Positions 1 through 9,025 of a stretch of 64,000 nt of DNA are shown one piece after another. The translations under genes and the position numbers were made by a program. Source of the DNA: Methyloversatilis sp. (GTDB lineage Bacteria > Pseudomonadota > Gammaproteobacteria > Burkholderiales > Rhodocyclaceae); NCBI GenBank assembly GCA_017984755.1, contig JAGNYW010000007.1:61121-125120 (forward strand), given 5' to 3'. Numbering within the stretch: position 1 is the stretch's first letter; each line of letters opens with the position of its first letter. The notes beneath the pieces are model-generated. The model worked only from the letters and a program-made list of their open reading frames with translations. It had not been told where the DNA came from and ran no database searches.

Positions 1-226
1 CGCCCAGCCACAGCCAGAGGCCCAGCACGATGGCCAGTATGGCGAGCGGCGTCATGAAGCGCAGCAGTTTCCGCGACATGAGCAGCAGGCGGTCGCGAAC
101 GGCGGTTTCGTCCGGGCCGAGCATGGCGAGATTCACGAAGATTCGCGGCAGGTAGAACAGGCCGGCGAACCAGCTGGTGACGAATACGATGTGCAGGGCC
201 TTGGCCCACAGATAGGTGCTGTTCAT
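1..226 (-). CDS. hemJ: HemJ/CopD-family membrane protein, probable protoporphyrinogen oxidase (3' end outside window)
   Basis: Only the first 75 codons are present; the gene runs off the left edge. The protein opens with a transmembrane helix carrying the HemJ-like stretch KALHIVFVTSWFAGLFYLPR and has a second hydrophobic helix near residues 57-75. In this family a conserved His near residue 12 and the WFAGLFYLPR motif belong to the haem-binding membrane oxidase that converts protoporphyrinogen IX to protoporphyrin IX. Many members continue FVYH, whereas here the text is FVNL. ATG at 226 is the first start in frame. Assignment between HemJ and a generic CopD-domain protein rests on the N-terminus only. 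Confidence 0.8.
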   Translation of the reverse strand, partial: MNSTYLWAKALHIVFVTSWFAGLFYLPRIFVNLAMLGPDETAVRDRLLLMSRKLLRFMTPLAILAIVLGLWLWLG

Positions 227-263
227 CGGGACAGGTGGCGTCAGACAGGGGCGTTGAAGAATT

Positions 264-1211
264 CTACGGGGGCAATGTCCGGGAACGGACGGCATCGCGT
301 GCCTGCGCAAGCACGGCATCGACGTCGGGGCAGGCAAGCTTCAGGCGAAGTTCGCGCTTCATGCGGCGGTTGTCCAGGACCCGCGATTCGCTCATGAAGG
401 AAAGCGTCATCGGGCTCAGGTGCGCGCGTGCATCGGCGCGGCTGACGCGGGGCGGGCGCGGCAGGTCGAAGGCGTCGGCGACGCAGTCGAAATAGTCGCC
501 CATGGTCAGCCGCGTGTCGTCGCTGGCGTTGAAGGTGCGGCCGCCGCGTGCGCGCATCAGTGCAGCCCAGGACAGACGGGCAAGGTCGGTGGCATCGATG
601 TGATTGGTGAACACGTCGTCCTCCGCTCTCAGCACCGGGTCGCCGCGCTTCAGTCGGTCGAGCGGCAGTCGGTCGGCACCGTAGATGCCCGGTGCACGCA
701 GGATGGCCACGGCAGTGCCGCGCCGTGCCAGACCGCGTACCGCGCGTTCGGCGTCGATGCGCCGCGCACCGCGCGGGCTGGTTGCCCCCGGCGGCCGCGT
801 TTCCGGCACATGTGCGCCGGCGCAGTCGCCATAGACACCGCTGGTGCTGATGTAGCAAAGCCGCCGGACCCGGCCGGCACGGCGCAGTGCCGTCACCAGA
901 CGACGGCTGCGCGGGTCGCGGCCGTCGCCGGTGCCCAGCGGCGGCGCGAAATGCCAGACCCAGGGCGCGAGGGCGGCGACACGGCGCAGGCTGGCTGCCT
1001 CGTCGAGGTCAGCCGCCACGCAACGCACGCCCAGCGCCCGCAATTCGGTTGCCGACTGCGCGCTGCGCACCATGGCCCAGACGCGTACGCGACGCGCGAG
1101 CCAGGGCAGCGCGCGCCGCGCAACGTCGCCACAGCCTACAATCAGGAGCCTTGACCGTTTGCCGCACCACCCCGCAGGGGCGGACCGCTGCGGTCGCTTT
1201 ACCTTGTTCAT
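264..1211 (-). CDS. NAD(P)-dependent epimerase/dehydratase (extended SDR family)
   Basis: A 315-residue Rossmann-fold protein. A nucleotide-binding glycine motif (LLIVGCGDVARRALPWLA) lies near residues 22-40, an STSGVYGD segment supplies the Ser/Tyr region, and FNASDD lies near the substrate end. It resembles the YeeZ-like SDR branch of unknown substrate. The first 20 residues are basic and outside the fold, so an internal start is possible. It is divergent from the ferredoxin reductase gene with only about 22 bases between the starts, so the two promoters must overlap neighbouring coding sequence. The substrate cannot be read from the sequence. Confidence 0.8.
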   Translation of the reverse strand: MNKVKRPQRSAPAGWCGKRSRLLIVGCGDVARRALPWLARRVRVWAMVRSAQSATELRALGVRCVAADLDEAASLRRVAALAPWVWHFAPPLGTGDGRDPRSRRLVTALRRAGRVRRLCYISTSGVYGDCAGAHVPETRPPGATSPRGARRIDAERAVRGLARRGTAVAILRAPGIYGADRLPLDRLKRGDPVLRAEDDVFTNHIDATDLARLSWAALMRARGGRTFNASDDTRLTMGDYFDCVADAFDLPRPPRVSRADARAHLSPMTLSFMSESRVLDNRRMKRELRLKLACPDVDAVLAQARDAVRSRTLPP

Positions 1212-1233
1212 TTCCGGATTGTCTCACGCTGCC

Positions 1234-2250
1234 ATGTCCTATCAGGTCACCCTCACGCCCAGTCAGCACACCTTTGCCACCGACGCCGAAACGCGCCTGC
1301 TCGACGCCGCGCTGGCGGCCGGCTTCAATCTGCCGTACGGGTGCCGCAACGGCGCCTGCGGCTCATGCAAGGGCAGGATCGTGTCCGGCACGGTCGATTA
1401 CGGCAAATACCAGGCCGCCAAGCTCACCGACGCAGAAAAGGCCCAGGGCTACGCGCTGTTCTGCTGCGCCACGGCGAGCTCCGATCTGGTGCTGGAGTGC
1501 CGCGAAGTCGGCGGCATGAAGGACATCGCCGTGCGCACGCTGCCCACCCGCGTGCAGAAACTCGAGCGCGTGGCGCCGGATGTGATCGTGCTCAGCCTCA
1601 AGCTGCCTGCCAGCGAGCGCCTGCAATACCTCGCCGGCCAGTACATCGACTTCCTGCTGCGCGACGGCAAGCGGCGCAGCTTTTCGATCGCCAATGCGCC
1701 GCATGACGATGAGTTCATCACCCTGCACATCCGCGAAGTGCCGGGTGGCCACTTCACCGGCCATGTGTTCGGCGCGATGAAGGAGCGCGACATCCTGCGT
1801 TTCGAGGGGCCGCTCGGCAGTTTCTTCCTGCGCGAGGACGTCGATCGCCCGGCCATCATGGTGGCCGGCGGCACCGGCTTCGCACCGATCAAGGCGGTCA
1901 TCGAACACGCGATCCAGATCGGCTACGACAAGCCGATCGCCCTGTACTGGGGTGCGCGAACCCGGGCCGATCTGTACATGCACGAACTGGCCGCGAGCTG
2001 GGAAGGCCGCCTGCCGGGCTTCCGCTACATTCCGGTGCTGTCCGATCCGGCCGACGGTGATGCATGGCAGGGCCGCACCGGCTTCGTGCATCAGGCCGTG
2101 ATGGCCGACCTGCCGGACCTGTCAGGCCATCAGGTCTATGCCTGCGGCGGGCCGGCGATGATCGATGCCGCAAAGGCCGACTTTACCCAGCGCTGCAATC
2201 TGCCGATAGAGCATTTTCACGCCGATTCCTTCACCTATTCACCGCAATGA
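1234..2250 (+). CDS. 2Fe-2S ferredoxin/FAD/NAD oxidoreductase, CDP-6-deoxy-glucoseen reductase-like
   Basis: A 338-residue electron-transfer flavoprotein with three modules in order. The N-terminal plant-type 2Fe-2S domain has cysteines 37, 42, 45 and 77 in the CX4CX2C...C pattern. An FAD-binding barrel carries RRSFS at about 147-151. An NAD-binding domain has GGTG at 212-215 and a terminal YACGGP. The family passes electrons from NAD(P)H to a partner; AscD/RfbI-type names are common for it. No deoxysugar genes are nearby, so the real partner is unknown. The start is the ATG whose product begins MSYQVTL, directly at the ferredoxin domain. The stop overlaps the next start as ATGA, which implies translational coupling. 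Confidence 0.87.
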   Translation: MSYQVTLTPSQHTFATDAETRLLDAALAAGFNLPYGCRNGACGSCKGRIVSGTVDYGKYQAAKLTDAEKAQGYALFCCATASSDLVLECREVGGMKDIAVRTLPTRVQKLERVAPDVIVLSLKLPASERLQYLAGQYIDFLLRDGKRRSFSIANAPHDDEFITLHIREVPGGHFTGHVFGAMKERDILRFEGPLGSFFLREDVDRPAIMVAGGTGFAPIKAVIEHAIQIGYDKPIALYWGARTRADLYMHELAASWEGRLPGFRYIPVLSDPADGDAWQGRTGFVHQAVMADLPDLSGHQVYACGGPAMIDAAKADFTQRCNLPIEHFHADSFTYSPQ

Positions 2251-3383
2251 GCCAGGACGTCCTTTTCACCCGCGAACCCGTGATCAACAAGCAGCGCGCC
2301 ATCACGGCAACACGGCTGCGCGTGCATGCCCCGGGTTGTGCCGAAGCGGTGGCCGCCCTCGACGCCATCGGCGAAGACTGGCCGCCCGCGCGTCCGGTAT
2401 TCGTCAGCCTCGACGGCTGCGCCCCGGACGCCAGCCTCGCCGACTGGATTGCGCCCGAGGGTGCGATGATGGAAATCGCCGCGTCGCAACTGACCGATCC
2501 GGCCTGTGCCGAAGCGGCCGTGCAGCTCGCGCAGGCAGGTGTTCCGCTGGTACTGGCCGACTACAAGGCCGGGATCGAAATGCCGCACGGCCTGAGTTTC
2601 CGTTTCGTGATGGCCGACGCGCGCGTGCAGCCGGCGACCATCCGTGTGCCGGGCATCCTGCTGGCCACCGGCGTCGTCGATCCGGTCGCTTTCGACGCTG
2701 CGGTCAAGGCCGGTTACGGCGGTGCGACCGGGTGGTTCTTCAAGGCCAACCAGACCACCGCAAAGAAGCTCGCACCGGCACACGCCCAGATCGTGCGTGT
2801 GCTGAATCTGGTGCGCCGCAATGCCGACCCGAAACAGATCGAAGACGCGCTGAAGCAGGACGTCGCGTTGTCGTTCAAGCTGCTGCGCTACATCAATTCG
2901 GCCGGTTTCGGCCTGATGTGCCAGGTGCAGTCCTTCCGGCACGCCGTGGTGATCCTCGGCTACGACAAACTCAACAAGTGGCTGTCGCTGCTGCTGGTGA
3001 CGGCGGGCAAGGACCCGTCTGCCCCCGCGCTGATGCAGGCCGCGATCGCGCGCGGCCGGCTGATGGAAGTGCTGGGGCAGGAGTTCTTCCCGCGCGAGGA
3101 GCATGACAACCTGTTCATCACCGGCGCCTTTTCGTTGCTCGACAAGCTGCTCGGCGCGCCGATGGACAAGGTGCTCGAGGAAATGACCCTGCCGGACCCG
3201 ATCACCGATGCGCTGCTCGGCAACGACGGCGCCTACACGCCTTTCCTCAAGCTGGCGCGCGCCTGCGAGGAGCCCACGGCCAAAGCGCTCGAGACGCTGA
3301 CCCATTCGCTGGGCCTCGGCGCCGATGCCGTGAACCGCGCCCAGATGTCGGCGCTGAAGTTCGCCGACACGCTGGAGTTCTGA
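2247..3383 (+). CDS. EAL-like/HDOD two-domain signalling protein (YuxH type)
   Basis: A 378-residue cytoplasmic protein. Residues 1-180 resemble a degenerate EAL-type domain: the opening FTREPVINKQ is typical of this class, but the catalytic ExLxR and the metal-binding acids are not seen. Residues about 185-378 form an HDOD domain, with the helix pattern DVALSFKLLRYINSAGFG followed by an LG-Y-KL-W segment. HDOD proteins are signalling scaffolds without clear catalysis. Its start overlaps the reductase stop by four bases, so the two genes are co-translated and may be functionally linked. That pairing is an inference. Confidence 0.85.
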   Translation: MSQDVLFTREPVINKQRAITATRLRVHAPGCAEAVAALDAIGEDWPPARPVFVSLDGCAPDASLADWIAPEGAMMEIAASQLTDPACAEAAVQLAQAGVPLVLADYKAGIEMPHGLSFRFVMADARVQPATIRVPGILLATGVVDPVAFDAAVKAGYGGATGWFFKANQTTAKKLAPAHAQIVRVLNLVRRNADPKQIEDALKQDVALSFKLLRYINSAGFGLMCQVQSFRHAVVILGYDKLNKWLSLLLVTAGKDPSAPALMQAAIARGRLMEVLGQEFFPREEHDNLFITGAFSLLDKLLGAPMDKVLEEMTLPDPITDALLGNDGAYTPFLKLARACEEPTAKALETLTHSLGLGADAVNRAQMSALKFADTLEF

Positions 3384-3480
3384 TACGTAGCAGCGAAGCT
3401 TCATTCTGGCGTCGAGCCGGTTGCCTGACACGCGACGGCGATCGCGCTTTCACCGTTCCGGCGTGCGCGAGGGTGACGCT
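3384..3480. other. Convergent intergenic gap
   Basis: 97 bases lie between the convergent HDOD and exporter genes. No clear hairpin plus U-tract was found, and reading frames crossing it are out-of-frame shadows. Confidence 0.5.
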
Positions 3481-4662
3481 TCAGTCGCGTACCGCGCGGT
3501 AGCGCAGGTAGCCCAGCCAGCCGACCAGCACGAAACCGGCCATGCCGGCGGCCAGGTGCAGCGGTTCGCCCCACAGCAGCGGCACGACCAGACCAGCGGC
3601 CAGCGTGTTGGTCAGCGACTGGGCAAAACCCTGGCAGGACGACACCATGCCGCGCGACTTCGGAAACAGGTCGAGCGCCAGCAGCGACAGCGTGGGCATC
3701 GCTATGGCCTGACCGACGTTGTAGAGCGCGATCGGCAGCACTGCCCACGGCAGGCTGGCGGACAGCGCCAGATTGAGCATGACGTTCACGCCCGCCGCCC
3801 CGATCATGATGGTGTAGGCGAGCCTGAGCTGGTGCATCGGCGTCATGCGGCCGGCCAGCCGGCGGGCGATCCACGAGCCGGTCATCATGCCGGCGACGGT
3901 CGGGCCGAACAGCCAGGCGAAGCCCTGCGGCGACACGCCGAGGTGTTCCATCAGGAAGGCCGGCGCCGAAAGTACGTACAGGAAGAAGCCGGCGAAATTC
4001 ATCGATACCGCGATCATCAGTGCGATCAGTGCGGGGTGCGCGAACATGTGCGCGTAGTCGCGGCCGAGCTTCACCGGATGCAGGCTGCGGCGGTGTGCCG
4101 GATCAAGCGTTTCGGGCAGCCAGATAAGGCAGGCTGTCCACAGCACGCCGGCGTACAGCGCAAGAAACCAGAACGTGGCGCGCCAGCCGAAGCCGCCGAA
4201 CACCCAGCCGCCGATGATGGGCGCTGCCGCCGGCGCCAGCGCGAACAGCAGCTGTATGGTGCTCATCAGCTTCTGCGCCTGCGCGCCTTCGAACAGGTCG
4301 CGCACGATGGCGCGGCCGATCACCATGCCGGCACCGGCACACATGCCGGCCAGTGCGCGCGCCAGCCACAGCTGTTCGATGGTGGTCGCCATGGCGCAGC
4401 CGACCGATGTGCCGAAGAACAGGGCGAGCGACCACAGCACGACACGGCGCCGGCCGAGCGCGTCGGCCAGCGCGCCATGCCACAGCGTCATCAGCGCGAA
4501 GAAGCCCAGATAGACCGTGAGCGTCTGCTGCACCTGCAGCTGGGTCGCTCCCAGATCGGCGGCGATCGCAGGAAAAGCCGGCAGATAGGTGTCGATCGCG
4601 AACGGACCGATTGCAGCGAGCCCGGCCAGCAGCAGCGCCAGCCCGCGCGGTGACTGCGTCAC
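3481..4662 (-). CDS. Bcr/CflA-family multidrug efflux MFS transporter
   Basis: A 393-residue, about 12-helix major facilitator protein. The first helix region contains the Bcr/CflA signature IDTYLPAFPAI, and MFS motif A appears as GALADALGRRRV after helix 2. The family exports drugs such as bicyclomycin and chloramphenicol, and sometimes sulfonamides or cysteine, by proton antiport. The start is a GTG that overlaps the stop of the upstream small protein gene (GTGA), so the two are translationally coupled. No adjacent regulator indicates an inducer. Confidence 0.88.
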   Translation of the reverse strand: MTQSPRGLALLLAGLAAIGPFAIDTYLPAFPAIAADLGATQLQVQQTLTVYLGFFALMTLWHGALADALGRRRVVLWSLALFFGTSVGCAMATTIEQLWLARALAGMCAGAGMVIGRAIVRDLFEGAQAQKLMSTIQLLFALAPAAAPIIGGWVFGGFGWRATFWFLALYAGVLWTACLIWLPETLDPAHRRSLHPVKLGRDYAHMFAHPALIALMIAVSMNFAGFFLYVLSAPAFLMEHLGVSPQGFAWLFGPTVAGMMTGSWIARRLAGRMTPMHQLRLAYTIMIGAAGVNVMLNLALSASLPWAVLPIALYNVGQAIAMPTLSLLALDLFPKSRGMVSSCQGFAQSLTNTLAAGLVVPLLWGEPLHLAAGMAGFVLVGWLGYLRYRAVRD

Positions 4663-5099
4663 TGTGCGGGCGCCGGCGGCGACGAAGGTGCGACCGGCGT
4701 GGCGGGCGCAGCCATGGGCGCCTGCTGCATCAGCCGGCGTTCGGCGTCGGTGACGTCGACCACGCGCACGGCACTGACGTAGTACTGCGTTTCGCCGAAG
4801 CAGCTGGTCGGCACGCCGATGTGCTGTTCGTAGTGCAGCGACACGCGTTGCCCCATGCTTTCATTCAGCTTTTTGGCGACCTCGGCATCGCGCACGCTGA
4901 ATTCGAATTTTTCGGTCAGCGTGCCCGGCATGGTCACCATCGCCAGTTCGCCTTCCCAGGTCTTGCAGAACCAGCCCTTGTTGGAGAATTTCTGCACGTA
5001 GCCGGCGCGTTCGCCGCTGGAATAGCTCCAGTTGAGCACCACCCAAGTGTACCCGCCGAGCAGCGCGATGATCAGGGCGAACACGGAAAAGATGCGCAT
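4659..5099 (-). CDS. Conserved hypothetical single-pass membrane protein
   Basis: A 146-residue protein whose N-terminus is one hydrophobic helix (residues 2-22, an uncleaved anchor or signal). A compact extracytoplasmic domain follows, with two cysteines (in WFCKTWEGEL and SCFGETQYY) and a proline/alanine-rich tail. The spaced cysteines in a probably periplasmic domain suggest a disulfide, which is an inference. It sits between metF and the Bcr-like exporter, coupled to the latter by overlap. No function is assigned. Confidence 0.7.
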   Translation of the reverse strand: MRIFSVFALIIALLGGYTWVVLNWSYSSGERAGYVQKFSNKGWFCKTWEGELAMVTMPGTLTEKFEFSVRDAEVAKKLNESMGQRVSLHYEQHIGVPTSCFGETQYYVSAVRVVDVTDAERRLMQQAPMAAPATPVAPSSPPAPAQ

Positions 5100-5117
5100 C
5101 GGTTTGCTCCGCTTTCC

Positions 5118-5957
5118 TTAAAGACCCAGCCGCTGCCAGATCGTCGACGTCAGGCCGGCCTGGTTCAGCGTGTAGAAGTGCAGGCCGGGTGCGCCGCCGG
5201 CCAGCAGGCGTTCGCACAGGGTGGTGACCACGTCCAGCCCGTAGGCGCGGACCGATGCGGCGTCGTCGCCGAAACCTTCGAACTTGCGCCGCATCCAGCG
5301 CGGAATTTCGGCGCCGCACGCTTCCGAGAAGCGGGAAATCTTGGAAAAGTTGGCGATCGGCATGATGCCCGGATAGATCGGCGCGTCCACGCCCATGGCG
5401 CGCGCGTCATCCACGAAGGCGAAGTAGGCATCGGTGTTGTAGAAGTATTGCGTGATGGCCGAATCTGCGCCCGCCTTCATCTTGCGCACGAAGGCCTGCA
5501 GGTCCTTTTCGGCGCTGCGTGCCTGCGGATGCACTTCCGGATAGGCCGCCACCTCGATATGGAACCAGTCGCCGGTTTCCTGGCGCACGAACTCGACCAG
5601 TTCGTTGGCGTAGCGCAGGTCACCGGGATCGACCACACCCGAGGGCAGGTCGCCGCGCAGCGCCACCATGTGGTGGATGCCTTCCGACTTGTAGCGTTCG
5701 AGCAGCTGACGGATGTTGTCGCGCGTCGACCCGATGCACGACAGATGCGGCGCGGCATTCAGGCCTTCGGCCTTCATTTCGAGCACGGTTTCCAGGGTGC
5801 GGTCGCGCGTGGTGCCGCCGGCGCCGTAGGTCACCGAAAGGAAGGCGGGGTTCAGCTGACGCAGCTGGCGCCGTGTGGCGCGCAGCTTTTCGGCGCCTTC
5901 GTCGGTTGCCGGCGGAAAGAATTCGGCGCTGCAGATGCGCTTGGTCGAGTCATTCAT
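5118..5957 (-). CDS. metF: Methylenetetrahydrofolate reductase
   Basis: A 279-residue FAD-dependent TIM-barrel enzyme that reduces 5,10-methylene-THF to 5-methyl-THF, the methyl donor for methionine synthase. The family hallmarks are present: SAEFFPP near the N-terminus with the catalytic Glu, VTYGAGGTTRD, the GDLPSG flavin-region motif, and QYFYNTDAYF. The chosen start gives MNDSTKRICSAEFFPP and matches family length; longer in-frame starts extend into tlyA. The gene overlaps the end of tlyA by eight bases, suggesting a shared transcript. No SAH or SAM riboswitch was recognised upstream of this gene. Confidence 0.95.
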   Translation of the reverse strand: MNDSTKRICSAEFFPPATDEGAEKLRATRRQLRQLNPAFLSVTYGAGGTTRDRTLETVLEMKAEGLNAAPHLSCIGSTRDNIRQLLERYKSEGIHHMVALRGDLPSGVVDPGDLRYANELVEFVRQETGDWFHIEVAAYPEVHPQARSAEKDLQAFVRKMKAGADSAITQYFYNTDAYFAFVDDARAMGVDAPIYPGIMPIANFSKISRFSEACGAEIPRWMRRKFEGFGDDAASVRAYGLDVVTTLCERLLAGGAPGLHFYTLNQAGLTSTIWQRLGL

Positions 5958-6726
5958 CTTGATGTGTTCCGGGCCGCTTCGCGGCGTACAGGAAAAATTC
6001 GCGGTTGCCATCGCCGCCCGTGATCGGGCTGTCGAAGTAATCCAGTGCGACGAGGCCGTTCGCATCGGCGAACGCGCGCAGGCGCACCTCCAGGGCCGCA
6101 TATTGTGCCGCATCGCGCACGATGCCGCCCTTTCCGACTGCGTCCGGGCCCAGTTCGAACTGCGGCTTGACCAGCGTCAGCACGTGTCCGTCGTCCTTCA
6201 TCAGAGCGGCCCAGCAGGGCAGCAGCAGGGTCAGCGAAATGAAGCTGGCGTCGCACACCACGAGATCGAAACCGTCCGCCGGCAGGTGACGGCCGAGTGC
6301 TTCCGCGTCCAGCGTGCGGGCGTTCAGATGTTCAATGCACACGGCGCGCGCATCGCCGCGCAGCCGCGGGTCGAGCTGGCCGTGGCCGACGTCCACGCCC
6401 ACCACGCGCGCAGCACCCGCCTGCAGCAGACAGTCGGTGAAGCCGCCGGTCGACTGGCCGACGTCGAGACAGGTCAGTCCGGCCACGCGCAGCCCGGCAT
6501 GGTCGAGCGCGCCGGCGAGCTTCAGGCCGCCACGCGACACGAAACGATCATCGTCGCTCGCCTGCACCTGCAGTTCGACGCTGTCGGGCACGTCCTGCGA
6601 CGCCTTGCCGACCACCTGCCAGCCGCCGCCGGCTGCGGCGCTGACCCTGCCAGCCGCGATGAGCGCCTGCGCCACGGTGCGCGAGCGCGCCAGGCCGCGC
6701 GCAACCAGGGTCTGGTCGGCCCTCAT
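5950..6726 (-). CDS. tlyA: TlyA-family rRNA methyltransferase/hemolysin-like protein
   Basis: About 258 residues. An N-terminal S4 RNA-binding domain (MRADQTLVARGLARSRTVAQ) is followed by an FtsJ/RrmJ-type methyltransferase domain. The SAM-binding motif is CLDVGQSTGGFTDCLLQAGA and a later motif is DLVVCDASFISL. Characterised TlyA proteins 2'-O-methylate 16S and sometimes 23S rRNA; the hemolysin label is historical. I prefer the ATG at 6726, with a GGAG/GAGG-like site just upstream, over the ATG at 6750. The gene overlaps metF at its 3' end. Confidence 0.88.
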   Translation of the reverse strand: MRADQTLVARGLARSRTVAQALIAAGRVSAAAGGGWQVVGKASQDVPDSVELQVQASDDDRFVSRGGLKLAGALDHAGLRVAGLTCLDVGQSTGGFTDCLLQAGAARVVGVDVGHGQLDPRLRGDARAVCIEHLNARTLDAEALGRHLPADGFDLVVCDASFISLTLLLPCWAALMKDDGHVLTLVKPQFELGPDAVGKGGIVRDAAQYAALEVRLRAFADANGLVALDYFDSPITGGDGNREFFLYAAKRPGTHQDE

Positions 6727-6775
6727 GGCCTCGCTCCGCAGGCGCGGCATCGGCGCCTTTCATGTTCGTTCTGCA

Positions 6776-9025
6776 TCACACCTCCAGCGGGTCGACATCG
6801 ATGTGCCAGCGCAGGCCGCGGGCCACACGCAGGCGGTACAGCTGGTTAATCCAGGGCAGCAGCAGCGCGCGCAGTTGCGGGCGGCTGCGCGATTCCACCA
6901 CCAGCTGGGCCCGCTCGCGCCCGGCACGACGCACCATGCGCATCGGCACCACGTCATACACCTGCACCTCGGCCACTTCCAGCGACAGCGCGGCGCGGCG
7001 CGCGGCAGTGAGAAAGTCGATGGCCAGCGGCAATTCCGGCGCGTCGGCACTCAGCATGAGCTGGAAGCCGTGCGGCGGCAGGCCGAGCATGGCGCGCTCC
7101 TCGAGCTGGCTGCGCGCGAAGCCGTCGAAATCGTGGGCGCGCAGGGCGCCGAACAGCGGATGGTCAGGCTGGGCGGTCTGGATCAGCACTTCGCCGGCCT
7201 GGCCAGCGCGTCCGGCGCGACCGCCCACCTGCATCAGCTGGGCGAACAGACGTTCCTGCGCGCGGAAGTCGGCGGCGTGCAGCGATGCGTCGGCGCCGAT
7301 CACGCCGACCAGCGTGATGCCCGGAAAGTCGTGGCCCTTGGCCAGCAGCTGCGTGCCGACCACGATGTCGACCGCGCCCGAGCGGATCAGATCGAGCTGT
7401 TCCTGCCAGTGCTCGCGGCCGCGCACGTTGTCGCGGTCGATGCGCAGCAGCCGGGCGTCCGGGAAGCGGCTGACCAGCGTTTCCTCGAGCCGTTGCGTGC
7501 CCCGCCCGTAACCCTGCATGTCCTGGTTGCCGCAGCTCGGGCAGGCCTTCGGAACGGGTCCTTCGGCGCCGCAGTGATGGCAGCGCAGCCGGCGGTCGAC
7601 GGCGTGCAGCACCAGATGGGCCGAACATTGCGTGCAATGCGCCGCCCAGCCGCAGGCCGGGCAGCTGAGCACCGGGGCGTAGCCGCGCCGGTTGATGAAC
7701 AGCAGGCTCTGTTCGCCGCGCTCCAGACGCTGTTCGACCGCCTTGACCAGCGGCGCACTCAGACCTTCGTCGGCGCGATGCACGCGCGTGTCGATCAGTC
7801 GCACCGCCGGCAGGCTGGCGTCGCCGGCGCGTGTGGTCAGCCGCAGCCAGCGGTAGCGCCCGTCGATGGCGTGGCGCAGCGACTCCAGCGAGGGCGTGGC
7901 GCTGCCCAGCACGATGGGCACATCCTCGTGTCGTGCGCGCCAGATCGCGACGTCGCGCGCCGAATAGCGCACGCCTTCGGTCTGGCGGAACGACGCGTCG
8001 TGTTCTTCGTCGAGCACGATGCAGCCCAGCCTGGGCAGCGGCGCGAACACGGCCAGCCGCGTGCCGAGCAGGATGTCCGCCTCGCCCGACTGCGCGGCCG
8101 ACCACGCCATCGCGCGTGCGCCGTCGCTCATTTCGCTGTGCATCACGTGCAGGCAGGCATGCGGAAAGCGCGCCGCGACGCGCGCCTGCAGTTGCGGTGT
8201 CAGCGCGATCTCGGGCACCAGCAGCAGGCTCTGCCGGCCGGCCGCGATCATGGTGTCGATCAGCCGCAGGTACACCTCGGTCTTGCCGCTGCCGGTCACG
8301 CCGTGCAGCAGGCTGACCGCGTAGCCCGGCGCGGCGAGCAGGGATTCCAGTGCGGCCGCCTGGTCCGTGCCCAGCACGTGCCCGGTTTCGGCGGCGCGCT
8401 GCGCGCCGGCCTGTTCCACCCAGCCGTCGGCGACAAGTCGTTCGAGCACGCTGCCGGCGCGCGCGGACAGCGCGCGCAGTTCGCCTTCGTTCAGCGTGCC
8501 GGCATCGATCAGCGCAGCGATGAGCTTGCGGCCGACATCGCGCGCCGGCAGTCCGGCGAGGGCAGCGCGCCCGGCGTCGGTCGCGCGCAGCCGCCGGCTG
8601 GCACGCTGCGCACGCGTCGCGCTGATGGCGGGCGGGGCAGCCATGGCGGCCACCTCGCCGATCGGCTGCTGATAGTAGCTCGCGACGAACTCGACCAGCG
8701 CCCGCCAGTTTTCCGGCAGGGCCGGGCTGCGGCTGTCGACGTCGAGCAGCGGCTTGATGCGGGCCGGGTCCAGCTGGCCCGTGTCGGCCGCGCTCTCGTC
8801 TGCCCAGCGCCAGGCGATGCCCCACAGTTCGCTGCGGCCGAAGGGCACGCGTACCCGGCAACCGGGTGCGGCCGCCGCGAAGCCCGAAGCGTCATAGTCG
8901 AACAGGGTCGGAATCGGACGCGCCAGCGCCACGCGCAACAAGGTCTGCGGCCGGTTTTTTTCTGCGCTATCGCAGCCCCGGCTTGCGCCGTCAATGGATT
9001 CAGTCACTTGCGACAGGTCGTTCAA
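6776..9025 (-). CDS. priA: Primosomal protein N', replication-restart helicase
   Basis: An open frame of up to 749 residues encoding the DEAH-box helicase that reloads the replisome at stalled forks. The order is an N-terminal fork-binding domain (ALARPIPTLFDYDA), Walker A GVTGSGKTEVYL, Walker B VLDEEHDASF, and the zinc module with paired CPACGW, CTQC, CHHC and CPSCG cysteines inserted in helicase lobe 2. The leftmost possible start is a TTG at 9025. Family alignment suggests the real start may be a TTG or GTG around 8932-8941 or 9007, so the first 20-30 residues are uncertain. Confidence 0.93.
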   Translation of the reverse strand: MNDLSQVTESIDGASRGCDSAEKNRPQTLLRVALARPIPTLFDYDASGFAAAAPGCRVRVPFGRSELWGIAWRWADESAADTGQLDPARIKPLLDVDSRSPALPENWRALVEFVASYYQQPIGEVAAMAAPPAISATRAQRASRRLRATDAGRAALAGLPARDVGRKLIAALIDAGTLNEGELRALSARAGSVLERLVADGWVEQAGAQRAAETGHVLGTDQAAALESLLAAPGYAVSLLHGVTGSGKTEVYLRLIDTMIAAGRQSLLLVPEIALTPQLQARVAARFPHACLHVMHSEMSDGARAMAWSAAQSGEADILLGTRLAVFAPLPRLGCIVLDEEHDASFRQTEGVRYSARDVAIWRARHEDVPIVLGSATPSLESLRHAIDGRYRWLRLTTRAGDASLPAVRLIDTRVHRADEGLSAPLVKAVEQRLERGEQSLLFINRRGYAPVLSCPACGWAAHCTQCSAHLVLHAVDRRLRCHHCGAEGPVPKACPSCGNQDMQGYGRGTQRLEETLVSRFPDARLLRIDRDNVRGREHWQEQLDLIRSGAVDIVVGTQLLAKGHDFPGITLVGVIGADASLHAADFRAQERLFAQLMQVGGRAGRAGQAGEVLIQTAQPDHPLFGALRAHDFDGFARSQLEERAMLGLPPHGFQLMLSADAPELPLAIDFLTAARRAALSLEVAEVQVYDVVPMRMVRRAGRERAQLVVESRSRPQLRALLLPWINQLYRLRVARGLRWHIDVDPLEV

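Noticed and set aside
5958-6113. Longer metF reading frame upstream
   Set aside because: It runs inside tlyA in a different frame and lacks metF homology; MNDSTKR is the family start.
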